NCBI GenBank assembly: GCA_949318235.1
Contig: OX439127.1
Span: forward strand, 5,088,436-5,152,435
DNA: 64,000 nt
From: Ecdyonurus torrentis
Taxonomy: Eukaryota > Arthropoda > Insecta > Ephemeroptera > Heptageniidae
Direction: 5' to 3'
Below the pieces are notes generated by a model, which saw only the letters and a list, made by a program, of their open reading frames with translations, made no database searches and was not told the DNA's origin. Below, one piece after another: positions 12,149 to 23,755 of this stretch. Position 1 is the stretch's first letter. Every line of letters begins with the position of its first letter. Both the position numbers and the translations under genes were made by a program.

Positions 12149-12588
12149 GCTCCTGAAAATGTGGATGCATTTTTTACAACTCAACTCAAAGTATTAGCCC
12201 TAAAACCTCAATACGTTCTTTCAAAAGTTATTATTTAGAAATATGATAATTATATTAAAGCGTCTTTAATTTTATTTTCTTATACGTACATTTTACGTAA
12301 GCACATGTAAATATGAATTATTATTATTTACGAGAGAAATATTTTTTTACTTAAATAAATACTTTATCAAATAACAAAAAAGAGCTTTTTTATTCTAAAT
12401 AAAATGATTTCAACAACGTTTATTTCTGATTACTGATTAAAACTAAAGTAGCAAAGTTACAGCAAGCCGCACAATGTTGGCGAGCGAGCTTGTTCACCGC
12501 ACTCTGTGCTCCGCACACGTCCGCACATAGCATAATACCATCATATAATGATATAATAAATACTTAGGCCGAAGCTACTTGCTGCAGA

Positions 12589-12868
12589 GGTTGTATGCGC
12601 ATGACGTCATATTAAATGCGCTTGGACGTCATACTGAAGTAATGAATATTTGTTCAGGACAACACAAACTACGTTTTTGGCCATTTTCTTTGGGTAATCG
12701 GTTATTTTATTTTTTTTTCTCACAAATTTTATATAATATACTATTTTAACCAATGCTCTCCAAAATCTTGCTTAGTATTTTTAAAATGGCAAAATGAGTC
12801 ATTTTCATATGCAACCCATGTTATTGAGTGGTTCAACATGGCGTCGACTTTAACATGTATGCACCCAA
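12589..12868 (+). mobile_element. M1 MITE inside duplication copy A
   Basis: GTTGTATGCGCATGACGTCA start, CAATGCTCTCCAAAATCTTG middle, and AACATGGCGTCGACTTTAAC end followed by ATGTATGCACCC. The homologous copy at 21483-21773 sits at the same place in copy B, so this insertion predates the duplication. TGACGTCA at 12602-12609. Confidence 0.8.
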
Positions 12869-13048
12869 TGAAAATCAGCGTAAATATATAAAAAAAATTT
12901 AACGAAAATAAATTTTGATTTAATTTTTTACTAGCCAAAGAATTTATTTGTCTCACCTAAGTTAAGGTATTTTTTGACCCAAAGACTTATCAGAAGCAAA
13001 GAAAGCTTAACCAGGCGCAACTCTTGTATAATATCATTATTTATAGGA

Positions 13049-13320
13049 CTTAACGTAGAACGTGACCAACTTGGACCGGAAATTGCTAAAAGAAAAACTA
13101 TATTTTCACAATAATTTTTTGTACATTATTTATTTCCAACAAAACAAAATTTACAATTTTCAAATAAAATCGAGTTAATTGAAAATATATTTTTTTTTTC
13201 AAAAAAAAAAATAATAATATCTTTAATTTAGTGCTATAGACCCCTTGCACATATTTGCGCTTTGTCGCCATGTTTGTGGTGCCTAATGTATTGTTCAGCA
13301 TAGGGAAAACATCACTTCTC
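13049..13320 (+). repeat. J-family dispersed repeat
   Basis: ACGTAGAACGTGACCAACTT with GACCGGAAAT recurs at 29465-29600. CGCCATGTTTGTGGTGCCTA with ATGTATTGT recurs at 23127-23210. The second match is explained by the segmental duplication; the first is an independent dispersed copy. Confidence 0.55.
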
Positions 13321-13816
13321 CTACTTTAAAAAAAAAAAATAATAATAATAAAAAAAGTTGTTTCAACTGAACGAATTTTTCTCATATTCTTTGAGCTTAT
13401 TAGGAGCTAGAAATAAGGCTTTGATTCAGGTTTGAAGCTTCTTTTGCTATTAAAAAATAAAACTGGCACTTGCAGTTTGTATTAGATAATTAATACAATA
13501 TTATGCTCACCTTCACTTTGTACAAGAAGAATTCTTGTGTTCTTGTTGCAAGAAAAGAAGCAACTTTTCACATAGCAATATTAAGAAAAATAATCGGGCA
13601 AAGCACTAAAAAATGATTAATTGAAAGTAAAATAAAATTAAACCATAAAAATTTAAACCTTTGACAATATGTGATGATTTTTTATCTTTATGAACTACTT
13701 TTGTGGTTGGTGCTTACTATGATTAGTGATTTGTTTATGTTATAAAAGTTGCACTTGCAGTTTTGAATATGCATGGTGCTTTTCATCAACCTTTTTACGC
13801 GCTTCATTGCATTTGT

Positions 13817-15413
<1,597 letters not shown>

Positions 15414-16720
15414 AGTATTATTTTTACATTTTTACTGTGTGATCCATCTTTTTGCCACTTGCAGTTTCTATCAGATAATTTGTATTGTATATTATTCTCA
15501 CCTTCACCCTTCACCTTGAATCATTGCAAGTATAAGATTCTGGTGTTAGTGTTACAAGAGAAGAAAGATCTTTTCACATAATAATATTAAAAAAAAAAAC
15601 TACCAGGCAAAACACTAAAAAATGATAAAACGAATACAGAGATAAAAATTAAACTATAAAAATTTAGACCTTTGACAATATATGAAGATTTTTTTTATCT
15701 TTATGAACTACTTTTGTGGTGGTGTTTACTATGATTAGTGATTTGTTTATGTTATAAAATATGTACTCTCAGTTTTGAATATGCATGGTGCGTTTCATTA
15801 AGCTTATTACGAGCTTCACTATGCATTTGTTATAATTAAGACCAAACGATAAACTATCGTATATTCCTTAACAGCTGAAATGTGTTTGAATTAAATTATT
15901 TTTAAAAAGTTTCAAAAATGTTTTACTTTATTTTTATTTAATTTAAAAATGTAGTATTTCATATTTATCTGATGTAAATATTAAGATGTGTGAAATAGAG
16001 CTACAGTAAGTGACATGCATCAGCCTAAGCCTCTTGTTTCCGTCCACATCCTAATTTACTTCTAAGTTATTATACATCCATGGTTTAAACTGTCGGCTGA
16101 CTTTAATTGCTCTTTATGAAACTTTAAAAATAGTATATTGTATTGTGGATAACAAATACAGTGGCGGTCCTACAGGGGGGATTGAGGGGCGGATATCCCC
16201 GGGCCCACTAGGATTGGGGGGCCCGGAACGAGGCCTACATGTAAAAAATTCAAAGCTAACAAAAAAAAAAAAAAAAGAAAAAGAAAAGAAAAAAGAAAAA
16301 GAAAAAAAGAAAGAAAGAAAGTTAAGGGACAGTAAGAAGAGAGAGAGAGAGAAGTTTATGAACCAATTTAATGATTTTCTTTAATAAAATTATCCCTAAC
16401 AAATTGTCCAAACAAATTTATAATAATAATAATATATATATAATAAGTTTAAAAAAAAAAAAAAATATATATATATATTTAGAAAATAGTTGGTAGAGAT
16501 TAGAGTACGTTGAATTGAAAATTAATAAAACGCGAAAATTCTCTAATTGATATAGTAAATTGGGACTAGGATTCAAATATTCTAGCTTTAGCTAGTTAAA
16601 AAATAGACGTTAAAGGGATGGAGGTAAAGTGTCAAAATAAAATACGATGTGCCTAGCATCTCACGTTCTCACACTACGTCAAAGACACAACATTATAAAA
16701 CAGCATCAGACTTACTCTTT

Positions 16721-16765
16721 GCCTTAGACCGGTTTCGTCCTTTACCTAGGACTCATCAGTAAGGC
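16721..16765 (-). ncRNA. Type I hammerhead ribozyme (U1)
   Basis: On the minus strand: stem I strand GCCUUA, core CUGAUGA, stem II GUCC with loop UAGGUAAA and GGAC, core GAAA, stem III ACC/GGU, cleavage triplet GUC, then stem I strand UAAGGC. All invariant core residues are present and stems I and II pair perfectly. Just outside, CUCU and AGAG can pair across a GCCAA/AA internal loop, the kind of stem I loop that docks with loop II. Self-cleavage of a nuclear-encoded RNA is predicted but untested. Confidence 0.9.
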
Positions 16766-16817
16766 TTGGCAGAGAGCTCTGTACAGCTAGAGATGGCTCA
16801 CACCACATCTGCTAGCT

Positions 16818-16889
16818 GACTGAGCTGAGGAAGCAAGTGGCAGCCGCGTTTTTATACGCGATGCCCCCGCAGCTGCACGCGCTGATTGG
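16818..16889 (-). promoter_or_regulatory. Predicted Pol II promoter of U1
   Basis: On the minus strand a CCAAT box (complement of 16885-16889) is followed by TATAAAA (complement of 16850-16856) and, about 30-35 bp downstream, a TCAGCTCAGTCAG stretch containing the initiator-like TCAGTC. Transcription from here would enter the hammerhead after about 60 nt. The motifs are seen; promoter activity is inference. Confidence 0.6.
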
Positions 16890-17350
16890 TTAAAATCGCG
16901 CGCGCAAACTCGGCTTGCTATTTAAAACCTCTCATCCTCACACTGTAGTATAAAATCGTGTCTAAGAGGGGTGTAAGACAGGCAGCCAGCAAGCAATATG
17001 TGTCCTCCCTCACTTCCCAGAGTTCCCCAACTCTAGAAAGTTCGCGAGAGCACTACGCCCGCCGACTGCACAGTATCGTGATTCACGCTAGTTACATCGT
17101 TTTATATGTTGACACTGGGGTAGGAAAAGCAAAAAGATGATAGAGTAGGAGAGATAGAATAAATATTATGCGCTTTGGCATATAGTTTAATTGATTTAGT
17201 ACGTGCTCTTATTGACGTTGGCAAGTAAAAGGGCCGAATAAAATATAAAAATGAAAGAATATTATTTACAAAAGCTTAAAATTAAAACAAAAAGATCGAC
17301 TTAGCGATAATATGCGTATAAGGAAAAAACCATCGCGGTTAGAATTAATA

Positions 17351-17391
<41 letters not shown>

Positions 17392-17633
17392 TTAGAAAAT
17401 AGTTGGTAGAGATTAGAGTACGTTGAATTGAAAATTAATAAAACGCGAAAATTCTCTAATTGATATAGTAAATTGGGACTAGGATTCAAATATTCTAGCT
17501 TTAGCTAGTTAAAAAATAGACGTTAAAGGGATGGAGGTAAAGTGTCAAAATAAAATACGATGTGCCTAGCATCTCACGTTCTCACACTACGTCAAAGACA
17601 CAACATTATAAAACAGCATCAGACTTACTCTTT

Positions 17634-17678
17634 GCCTTAGACCGGTTTCGTCCTTTACCTAGGACTCATCAGTAAGGC
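17634..17678 (-). ncRNA. Type I hammerhead ribozyme (U2)
   Basis: Same sequence and fold as the U1 ribozyme, including the loop-less palindromic stem III ACCGGU. With U1 it makes a dimeric array about 913 nt apart, so a read-through transcript would carry two ribozymes and could release a unit-length RNA. Confidence 0.9.
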
Positions 17679-17730
17679 TTGGCAGAGAGCTCTGTACAGC
17701 TAGAGATGGCTCACACCACATCTGCTAGCT

Positions 17731-17802
17731 GACTGAGCTGAGGAAGCAAGTGGCAGCCGCGTTTTTATACGCGATGCCCCCGCAGCTGCACGCGCTGATT
17801 GG
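17731..17802 (-). promoter_or_regulatory. Predicted Pol II promoter of U2
   Basis: CCAAT (complement of 17798-17802), TATAAAA (complement of 17763-17769) and an initiator-like CTCAGTCAG, spaced as in U1. Confidence 0.6.
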
Positions 17803-18284
17803 TTAAAATCGCGCGCGCAAACTCGGCTTGCTATTTAAAACCTCTCATCCTCACACTGTAGTATAAAATCGTGTCTAAGAGGGGTGTAAGACAGGCAGCC
17901 AGCAAGCAATATGTGTCCTCCCTCACTTCCCAGAGTTCCCCAACTCTAGAAAGTTCGCGAGAGCACTACGCCCGCCGACTGCACAGTATCGTGGCTAGTT
18001 ACATCGTTTTATATGTTGACACTGGGGTAGGAAAAGCAAAAAGATGATAGAGTAGGAGAGATAGAATAAATATTATGCGCTTTGGCATATAGTTTAATTG
18101 ATTTAGTACGTGCTCTTATTGACGTTGGCAAGTAAAAGGGCCGAATAAAATATAAAAATGAAAGAATATTATTTACAAAAGCTTAAAATTAAAACAAAAA
18201 GATCGACTTAGCGATAATATGCGTATAAGGAAAAAACCATCGCGGTTAGAATTAATAAGTTTTTAAAAAAAAAAAAAAAAAAAA

Positions 18285-18453
18285 TATTTAGAAAATAAGT
18301 TGGTAGAGATTAGAGTACGTTGAATTGAAAATTAATAAAACGCAAAAATTCTCTAATTGATATAGTAAATTGGGACTATATCAATTAGAGAATTTTCGCG
18401 TTTTATTAATTTTCAATTCAACGTACTCTAATCTCTACCAACTATTTTCTAAA

Positions 18454-18457
<4 letters not shown>
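18285..18457. repeat. Foldback junction of two truncated ribozyme-unit ends
   Basis: A 94-bp plus-orientation unit fragment (18285-18378) meets an inverted fragment of the same end (18375-18457), sharing the 4-bp microhomology ACTA at 18375-18378. This is the symmetry point of a large inverted repeat spanning about 17.4-19.4 kb. Confidence 0.8.
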
Positions 18458-18489
<32 letters not shown>

Positions 18490-18950
18490 TATTAATTCTA
18501 ACCGCGATGGTTTTTTCCTTATACGCATATTATCGCTAAGTCGATCTTTTTGTTTTAATTTTAAGCTTTTGTAAATAATATTCTTTCATTTTTATATTTT
18601 ATTCGGCCCTTTTACTTGCCAACGTCAATAAGAGCACGTACTAAATCAATTAAACTATATGCCAAAGCGCATAATATTTATTCTATCTCTCCTACTCTAT
18701 CATCTTTTTGCTTTTCCTACCCCAGTGTCAACATATAAAACGATGTAACTAGCGTGAATCACGATACTGTGCAGTCGGCGGGCGTAGTGCTCTCGCGAAC
18801 TTTCTAGAGTTGGGGAACTCTGGGAAGTGAGGGAGGACACATATTGCTTGCTGGCTGCCTGTCTTACACCCCTCTTAGACACGATTTTATACTACAGTGT
18901 GAGGATGAGAGGTTTTAAATAGCAAGCCGAGTTTGCGCGCGCGATTTTAA

Positions 18951-19023
18951 CCAATCAGCGCGTGCAGCTGCGGGGGCATCGCGTATAAAAACGCGGCTGC
19001 CACTTGCTTCCTCAGCTCAGTCA
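18951..19023 (+). promoter_or_regulatory. Predicted Pol II promoter of U5
   Basis: CCAAT at 18951-18955, TATAAAA at 18984-18990, and initiator-like TCAGCT/TCAGTC at 19012-19022, that is 28-35 bp after the TATA box. Sequence between them is strongly GC-rich (GCAGCTGCGGGGGC), unlike the AT-rich flanks. Confidence 0.6.
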
Positions 19024-19074
19024 GCTAGCAGATGTGGTGTGAGCCATATCTAGCTGTACAGAGCTCTCTGCCAA

Positions 19075-19119
19075 GCCTTACTGATGAGTCCTAGGTAAAG
19101 GACGAAACCGGTCTAAGGC
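19075..19119 (+). ncRNA. Type I hammerhead ribozyme (U5)
   Basis: Plus-strand copy: GCCTTA (19075-19080), CTGATGA (19081-19087), GTCC, loop TAGGTAAA, GGAC, GAAA, CCGG, then TC with predicted cleavage after 19113, and TAAGGC (19114-19119). Flanking CTCT (19066-19069) and AGAG (19122-19125) extend stem I. Confidence 0.92.
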
Positions 19120-19359
19120 AAAGAGTAAGTCTGATGCTGTTTTATAATGTTGTGTCTTTGACGTAGTGTGAGAACGTGAGATGCTAGGCACATCGTATTT
19201 TATTTTGACACTTTACCTCCATCCCTTTAACGTCTATTTTTTAACTAGCTAAAGCTAGAATATTTGAATCCTAGTCCCAATTTACTATATCAATTAGAGA
19301 ATTTTCGCGTTTTATTAATTTTCAATTCAACGTACTCTAATCTCTACCAACTATTTTCT

Positions 19360-19407
<48 letters not shown>

Positions 19408-19446
19408 TATTAATTCTAACCGCGATGGTTTTTTCCTTATACGCAT

Positions 19447-20557
19447 AATAATATATATAATAGAAAAATTAAAGCATATAAATTTACAGATAAAATATAA
19501 TATCTCTTAATTTACTAGTGATAATTACAACTTTATTCAGTATTTTTTTATCTTTTTAAATAAGGGCTGCCCTGGATTAAAAAGGTAAAATAAACTACTT
19601 ACGAGAATTATATAATGAAGACTAAAATATTTTCAGGGTGTTATTTTATTGCATTTTTATTCTAAAAGATGGCAATGTCGTAAGTCCTAAGATACGTATG
19701 GACATTTCTAATTTTTGAGTTCATTGAGAATTTATAATTAATTTTTAAAAGTCTTAAAATGACGTAACAGTCGTTAATTTTTTCCTATGCCCACATGCAT
19801 AGGTATTGCGTATCGACATTTTTCGATTTTTTTTTAATAGAAATACTTAATGAACTTAATAATTAGAATTTTCAAATAAATCGATTCAGGACAATGTCTT
19901 CTTTTAGAATATGGAATAAAATTTTACCCTGAAAACATTTTTAGTCGTCCTCCTTGGCCTGGCGTAGGTGAAAAAATTTCAATTATAAATAAACGCTAGC
20001 TCAATCTTCCTAAATTTTCTCTCTTTCTATTCATCAAATCGACCCTGTCCTCGGCTCCTAAAATGATGATGACGATCAACTTTGATTATTCAAATGGAAT
20101 ATGTGCTTTTTTTTTTTTTTTTTTTTTTGCCAGAGAACAGGGTTTATGAACAACACTTTTGTTTTGGAATTATGAAAATAATTCTAATAGAAAAAAAAAG
20201 CTTTTTGAAAATATGAACGAAGCATTTTTTTTTTTCCATTTGCTTAATCTGGCCTAAATCTGCAAAGTAATAAAAAAATAAGAGATTTTCCATTATGAAT
20301 TTTTCATACTTTTTTTTTCTTTTTTTTAATATTTCACTCTAAAATAAAATTTAGCAGTTCCCCCCTCTATTAAAAAAAAATCATAAAATAAAAAGAACAT
20401 TATTTTTTTCTTAAAAACCTATCTGCACTGACAATTATACTGAATTACCTGTAAATAGTCACGTGGTAAAAAAAAATCGCGCCTGCGGCGGGCTATTGGC
20501 GCTTCGCGCGTCTATTGAGGGGGCCCAGTCAGATTTCTGTCCCCGGGCCCAAAATAC
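19447..20557. other. Right interior of the hAT element, no gene
   Basis: AT-rich filler with T-runs (about 20108-20128), then a GC-rich subterminal block near 20480-20555 (CGCGCCTGCGGCGGGC, CCCCGGGCCC) resembling the left subterminal block at 16180-16225. No ORF suggests a transposase. Confidence 0.6.
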
Positions 20558-20863
20558 GTAGGACCGCCACTGAACAAATATATGCGAATACTGATTCACA
20601 CAAAAATATAAGTTTTTTTATTATGCTCTTGAATTCTTTTTTTATACATGGAACTATAACATACGTATAATTTATGCTGCCATTATGTCATTATAGCATT
20701 TAAATCTTGCTAAATTGTTAGAACAACATAAAACATTTTGCCATGTAACATAGTTATTATGAAGGATAGCATAGAGATTTTGCTGAAAACAACAAATTGT
20801 GCTGAAGTGAGCTAACATAATTATTACGTGTTCATTTTTATCCGTGGTTATGGTATGCTAAAA

Positions 20864-20868
<5 letters not shown>

Positions 20869-20935
<67 letters not shown>
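20869..20935. repeat. (GA)n microsatellite
   Basis: A pure GA run located at the conserved microsatellite position of duplication copy B. Confidence 0.95.
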
Positions 20936-20936
<1 letters not shown>

Positions 20937-21307
20937 CCTGAGAATGCGGATGCAAATTTTACAACTCAACTCAAAGTATTTGACACAAATCCTCAAAATG
21001 TTCATACAAAACCTATAATTTAGAAATATGATATAAATATAGTATAGCTTCTTTAATTTTATTTTCTTAAGTAAATTTTACAAAGCACATTTAAATATGT
21101 ATTATTCCTATTATTATTATTATTATTTACGATAGAAATAATTTTTTTACTAAAATTGTTTTCCAAATAATAGAGCAAGGTTATTTTATTTCAAATGAAT
21201 TAATTTGAACAACGTTAATTACAACTAGACTAGTAAAGTTACAGCAAGCCACAATGCAAGTGAGCGAGTGTGTTCACCGCATTCTGGGCTCCGCACATAA
21301 CATAACA

Positions 21308-21452
21308 CTCTGGCCGAAACAACGTCGTTCCACCAAAAGCTGTATCCGCGGTGCTAAGCCAATCAGAGAGCGTGTTATAAACCTACTAGCCAATCACAGT
21401 TGACTTCACATAGTTAATTACACTGTATCCGCTCGAACTAGTATTGGGAGAA
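21308..21452 (+). repeat. L element (about 145 bp), copy 1
   Basis: Contains CTGTATCCGCGGTGCTAAGC, AATCAGAGAGCGTGTTATAAA and ACTGTATCCGCTCGAACTAG. The reverse complement, about 95% identical by eye, is at 49557-49701. GTATCCGC appears near each side, but as a direct repeat. Two CCAAT motifs (GCCAATCAGAG, GCCAATCACAG) are included. Class unknown. Confidence 0.7.
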
Positions 21453-21482
21453 TTGTAATAGGCCGAAGCTTCTTGCTGCAGA

Positions 21483-21773
21483 GGGTGTATGCATATGACG
21501 TCATATTTAATGCGCTTGGACGCCATACTGGTGTAATGAATAACATTGCTCAGCACAGGACAAACTGCGTTGATGGCTTTTTTCTATGGGAAATCAGTCA
21601 TTTTTTAATTATTTTTTTTTCCTCACAAATTTTATAGATACTAATTTTACCAATTCTCTCCAATATAGTGCTTAGTATTTTTAAACTGCCAAAATGAGTT
21701 TTATTCTTACACAGCTCATGTTATTTAGTGGTTCAACACGGCGTTGACCTAAATATGAATGCACCCTGTAGAA
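21483..21773 (+). mobile_element. M1 MITE inside duplication copy B
   Basis: GGGTGTATGCATATGACGTC start and CATGTTATTTAGTGGTTCAA, ACACGGCGTTGAC, ATGAATGCACCCTGTA end. Orthologous to the 12589-12868 insertion. TGACGTCA at 21496-21503. Confidence 0.8.
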
Positions 21774-22272
21774 AATCAGCGCAACTGTAATACTTTTTTT
21801 TTTAACCTAAATTAAAGTTTAGTGCTATTCCTTATTAGAAATAGTTTGTTTTTTTTGCTCACCTAAATTATGATATTATTTTTGGATAACAAATGTATGC
21901 AACGACTTATTTTACCAAAAGATTTATCAGAACCATATAGAAAACTTAACCAGACGCAACTCTTGTAGTTCATTATTTATAGAACTTAAAAATACTTACA
22001 TTAAATACCACCACAGTACAAAATTGTGCTAGATTTTAATTAAAAGAAAAGATCTCATAAATATCTGCAAATAAGTGATGTAGCCCCATATAATACTATA
22101 GAAACAAGAAATCTAACATTTAAATCAGTAAAATAAAAATTAATTATTTTCATTATGAGACACATACTATGACTTTTTGCATCCGAACACCTTAAAAAAT
22201 ATTGAAATACAAAAAAAAAAAAAAAAAAAATTAAAAAATATAATAAAACATACTAATTAAAAAATAATATTT

Positions 22273-22828
22273 TAACATAAATCATTCATTCCAGAATGAG
22301 ATCGAAATAGCGTAAGTACAATGCTGTGGTGAATGAATTATTTCCTGTGCGGCCCATGTTATTTGAGTCATCCATAATGACGTCGACTTTAATATGAATG
22401 CATACAACCTATAACAAATTTATATAGGGTGTATGCACATGACGTCATAATCAATGCACTTCGTCGTCATACTGGAGCGATGAACAGTATTGCTCAGCAT
22501 AGGACAAACTTCGTTTGTGGCTATTTTCTAAATAAATAAATACAAAATAATATTTATGACAAATCTAGTTTGCATTCGTACAATTTGTATAATGTAATGA
22601 CTAAATATGAAAATTGTGTAGCGAAGTTGTTGTGTCTTTATTCTTGTCCGTGCTTATTTCAATCAACAGTGCAAGCTGATATTGCTGCTGGAAGTTGCAC
22701 GTGTGAAATGTGACAATTAAACATGCGTGCGTGCTTTTTTATATTTATCACTTCACATTCTTTACTATATGGAGTCATTTGCTTTGACTATATATACTGT
22801 TGTTTATAGTACTTGACATAAGTATCTT
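22273..22828 (-). repeat. Inverted duplicate of 9935-10485 (right copy)
   Basis: Reverse complement of the left copy with only scattered differences. It carries the 3' part of one M1 element directly followed by the 5' part of another (junction near 22407-22425), TGACGTCA at 22440-22447, and the shared unique part ending GTACTTGACATAAGTATCTT. Confidence 0.8.
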
Positions 22829-23126
22829 AATTATCATATACGTTGGGCAAAATAAGATTTTTTTTTTTTTTAGAATTTTCCAATTTAAAATACTATGCAA
22901 TAACCATAAACATCGCTTAAAAAAGATGATATTGATAATGTTTGTTGATAATTTTATTTTCATTATACCTACAACATTAATTCTTATTGCTAGTGATGAA
23001 AGTTCATAAAACATTTATTGGCGTTACAATTTAGTATAACTATAGTTTTAAATTTTTTTGCAAATTGGAAAAAAAAAAAATAAAAAAAAACTAATAATAA
23101 GGGAGCAAGCTATAAAATACTGGCTA
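22829..23126. other. AT-rich DNA, no gene
   Basis: Short overlapping ORFs on both strands (22775-23014) are AT-rich noise. No feature recognised. Confidence 0.5.
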
Positions 23127-23330
23127 ATAGACCCGTTGCACATTCTTGCACTTTGTCGCCATGTTTGTGGTGCCTAATGTATTGTCTAGCATAGTGAAAA
23201 AATAATATTTCTTTCTCATTTGTCGCATAAATAACAGTTTATTTCGACTGTAAACATTTTCTCATAATATTCTTGTAGCTTATTAGGACTTAGAAACAAG
23301 GCTTAGATTGAGGTTTGAAGCTTAGATTGC

Positions 23331-23755
23331 ATGGTATAACAAAAACTAACAAAACAATTCCTATGCTAGCCCGTGTATTCCTGACCAACGGAACGGCAGC
23401 TTTTAAATATGAATGTGGCCAGTCTGCAGGAGATCTCCAAAACATAAGATTTTTATTTAATTTATAAAGATAACGACAAACCAACTTTATTTTTATTTTT
23501 TTAAGAAACAAAAAATAATACAAATTATATTTCCACAGATATCTGTGATAAAATATGGAAAAGAATAATAATATTAGATTTATTACAATATTATTATAAA
23601 TTATTTAGTAAGAATAAAAACATTCTTTTAAACGTTAAAAATTAAGTATATAAAGTATAAGTATACAAATTGAGTATAATATAATATACTCTTAATATAA
23701 TTTGATTTTATTAGCATAATAATCATAGTAAAATAAATGTAAAATTATTTTATTG
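23331..23755. other. AT-rich DNA, no gene
   Basis: A minus-strand ORF (23290-23523) overlaps the duplicated repeat and shows no motif. A block near 23340-23420 (CTATGCTAGCCCGTGTATTC, CTGACCAACGGAACGGCAGC) recurs in diverged form at 30790-30845. Confidence 0.45.

Larger units (their letters stand above)
16476..17355 (-). repeat. Ribozyme unit U1 (about 880 bp)
   Basis: First complete copy of a repeated unit, given in the orientation in which its ribozyme is sense. In that orientation it runs AAACTTATTAATTCTAACCG, a CCAAT/TATA promoter (16818-16889), the hammerhead (16721-16765), then ATAGTCCCAATTT-type AT-rich sequence, and ends at a poly(T). It is followed on the plus strand by A32 (17356-17387). 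A 60-codon plus-strand ORF (16958-17140) is antisense to the promoter region, also present in U5, and is not considered coding. The truncated tail of another unit (AATAAGTTT plus A-run) precedes it at about 16443-16465. Confidence 0.85.
17389..18264 (-). repeat. Ribozyme unit U2 (about 876 bp)
   Basis: Second copy, head to tail with U1 and separated from it by A32. Near-identical to U1 except for a 6-bp deletion (ATTCAC missing near 17992) and homopolymer length. It is followed by an A-run (18265-18284) and a 94-bp 5' fragment of a third unit (18285-18378). Confidence 0.85.
18485..19361 (+). repeat. Ribozyme unit U5, inverted relative to U1 and U2 (about 877 bp)
   Basis: The reverse complement of U1/U2, bounded by T-runs (18458-18484 and 19362-19402). 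It retains the ATTCAC that U2 lost. A further truncated inverted tail (19403-19446) follows. One substitution, CATATC for CATCTC near 19045, separates it from U1 between the promoter and the ribozyme. Confidence 0.85.
16159..20572. mobile_element. hAT-type DNA element, non-autonomous, carrying a hammerhead-ribozyme array
   Basis: TIRs CAGTGGCGGTCCTAC (16159-16173) and its exact reverse complement (20558-20572). The flanking 8-bp target duplications are identical, AACAAATA at 16151-16158 and 20573-20580. CAG-type ends plus an 8-bp duplication are the hAT superfamily signature. The 4.4-kb interior has no transposase ORF. It contains GC-rich subterminal parts (CCCCGGGCCC near both ends), the about 880-bp tandem/inverted ribozyme units (16476-19446), and AT-rich filler (19447-20460). 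The uninterrupted site is visible in the paralogous duplication copies. The family is inferred from the ends only; a transposase would have to act in trans. Confidence 0.9.
15414..23330 (+). repeat. Segmental duplication, copy B (split by the hAT at 16159-20572)
   Basis: Homologous to copy C from 15430 to 16158 and again from 20573. It continues past the (GA)n at 20869 with the sections also seen in copy A (CTCCTGAGAATGCGGATGCA at 20936, CACCGCATTCTGGGCTCCGC at 21276, GTCGCCATGTTTGTGGTGCC at 23155, AGGTTTGAAGCTT at 23311). The hAT interrupts a GGATAACAAATATATGCG stretch that is uninterrupted in copies A and C. Confidence 0.75.

Noticed and set aside
16958..17140. 60-codon ORF repeated at 18700-18882
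   Set aside because: It is antisense to the ribozyme unit's promoter region and occurs twice only because the unit is duplicated; it has no motif, and U2 has a 6-bp deletion within it.
16476..19446. Firm assignment of the ribozyme units to Penelope-like elements
   Set aside because: No reverse transcriptase/GIY-YIG ORF is present and the poly(A/T) joints are not a standard pLTR feature; only the type I hammerhead and mixed orientation fit.
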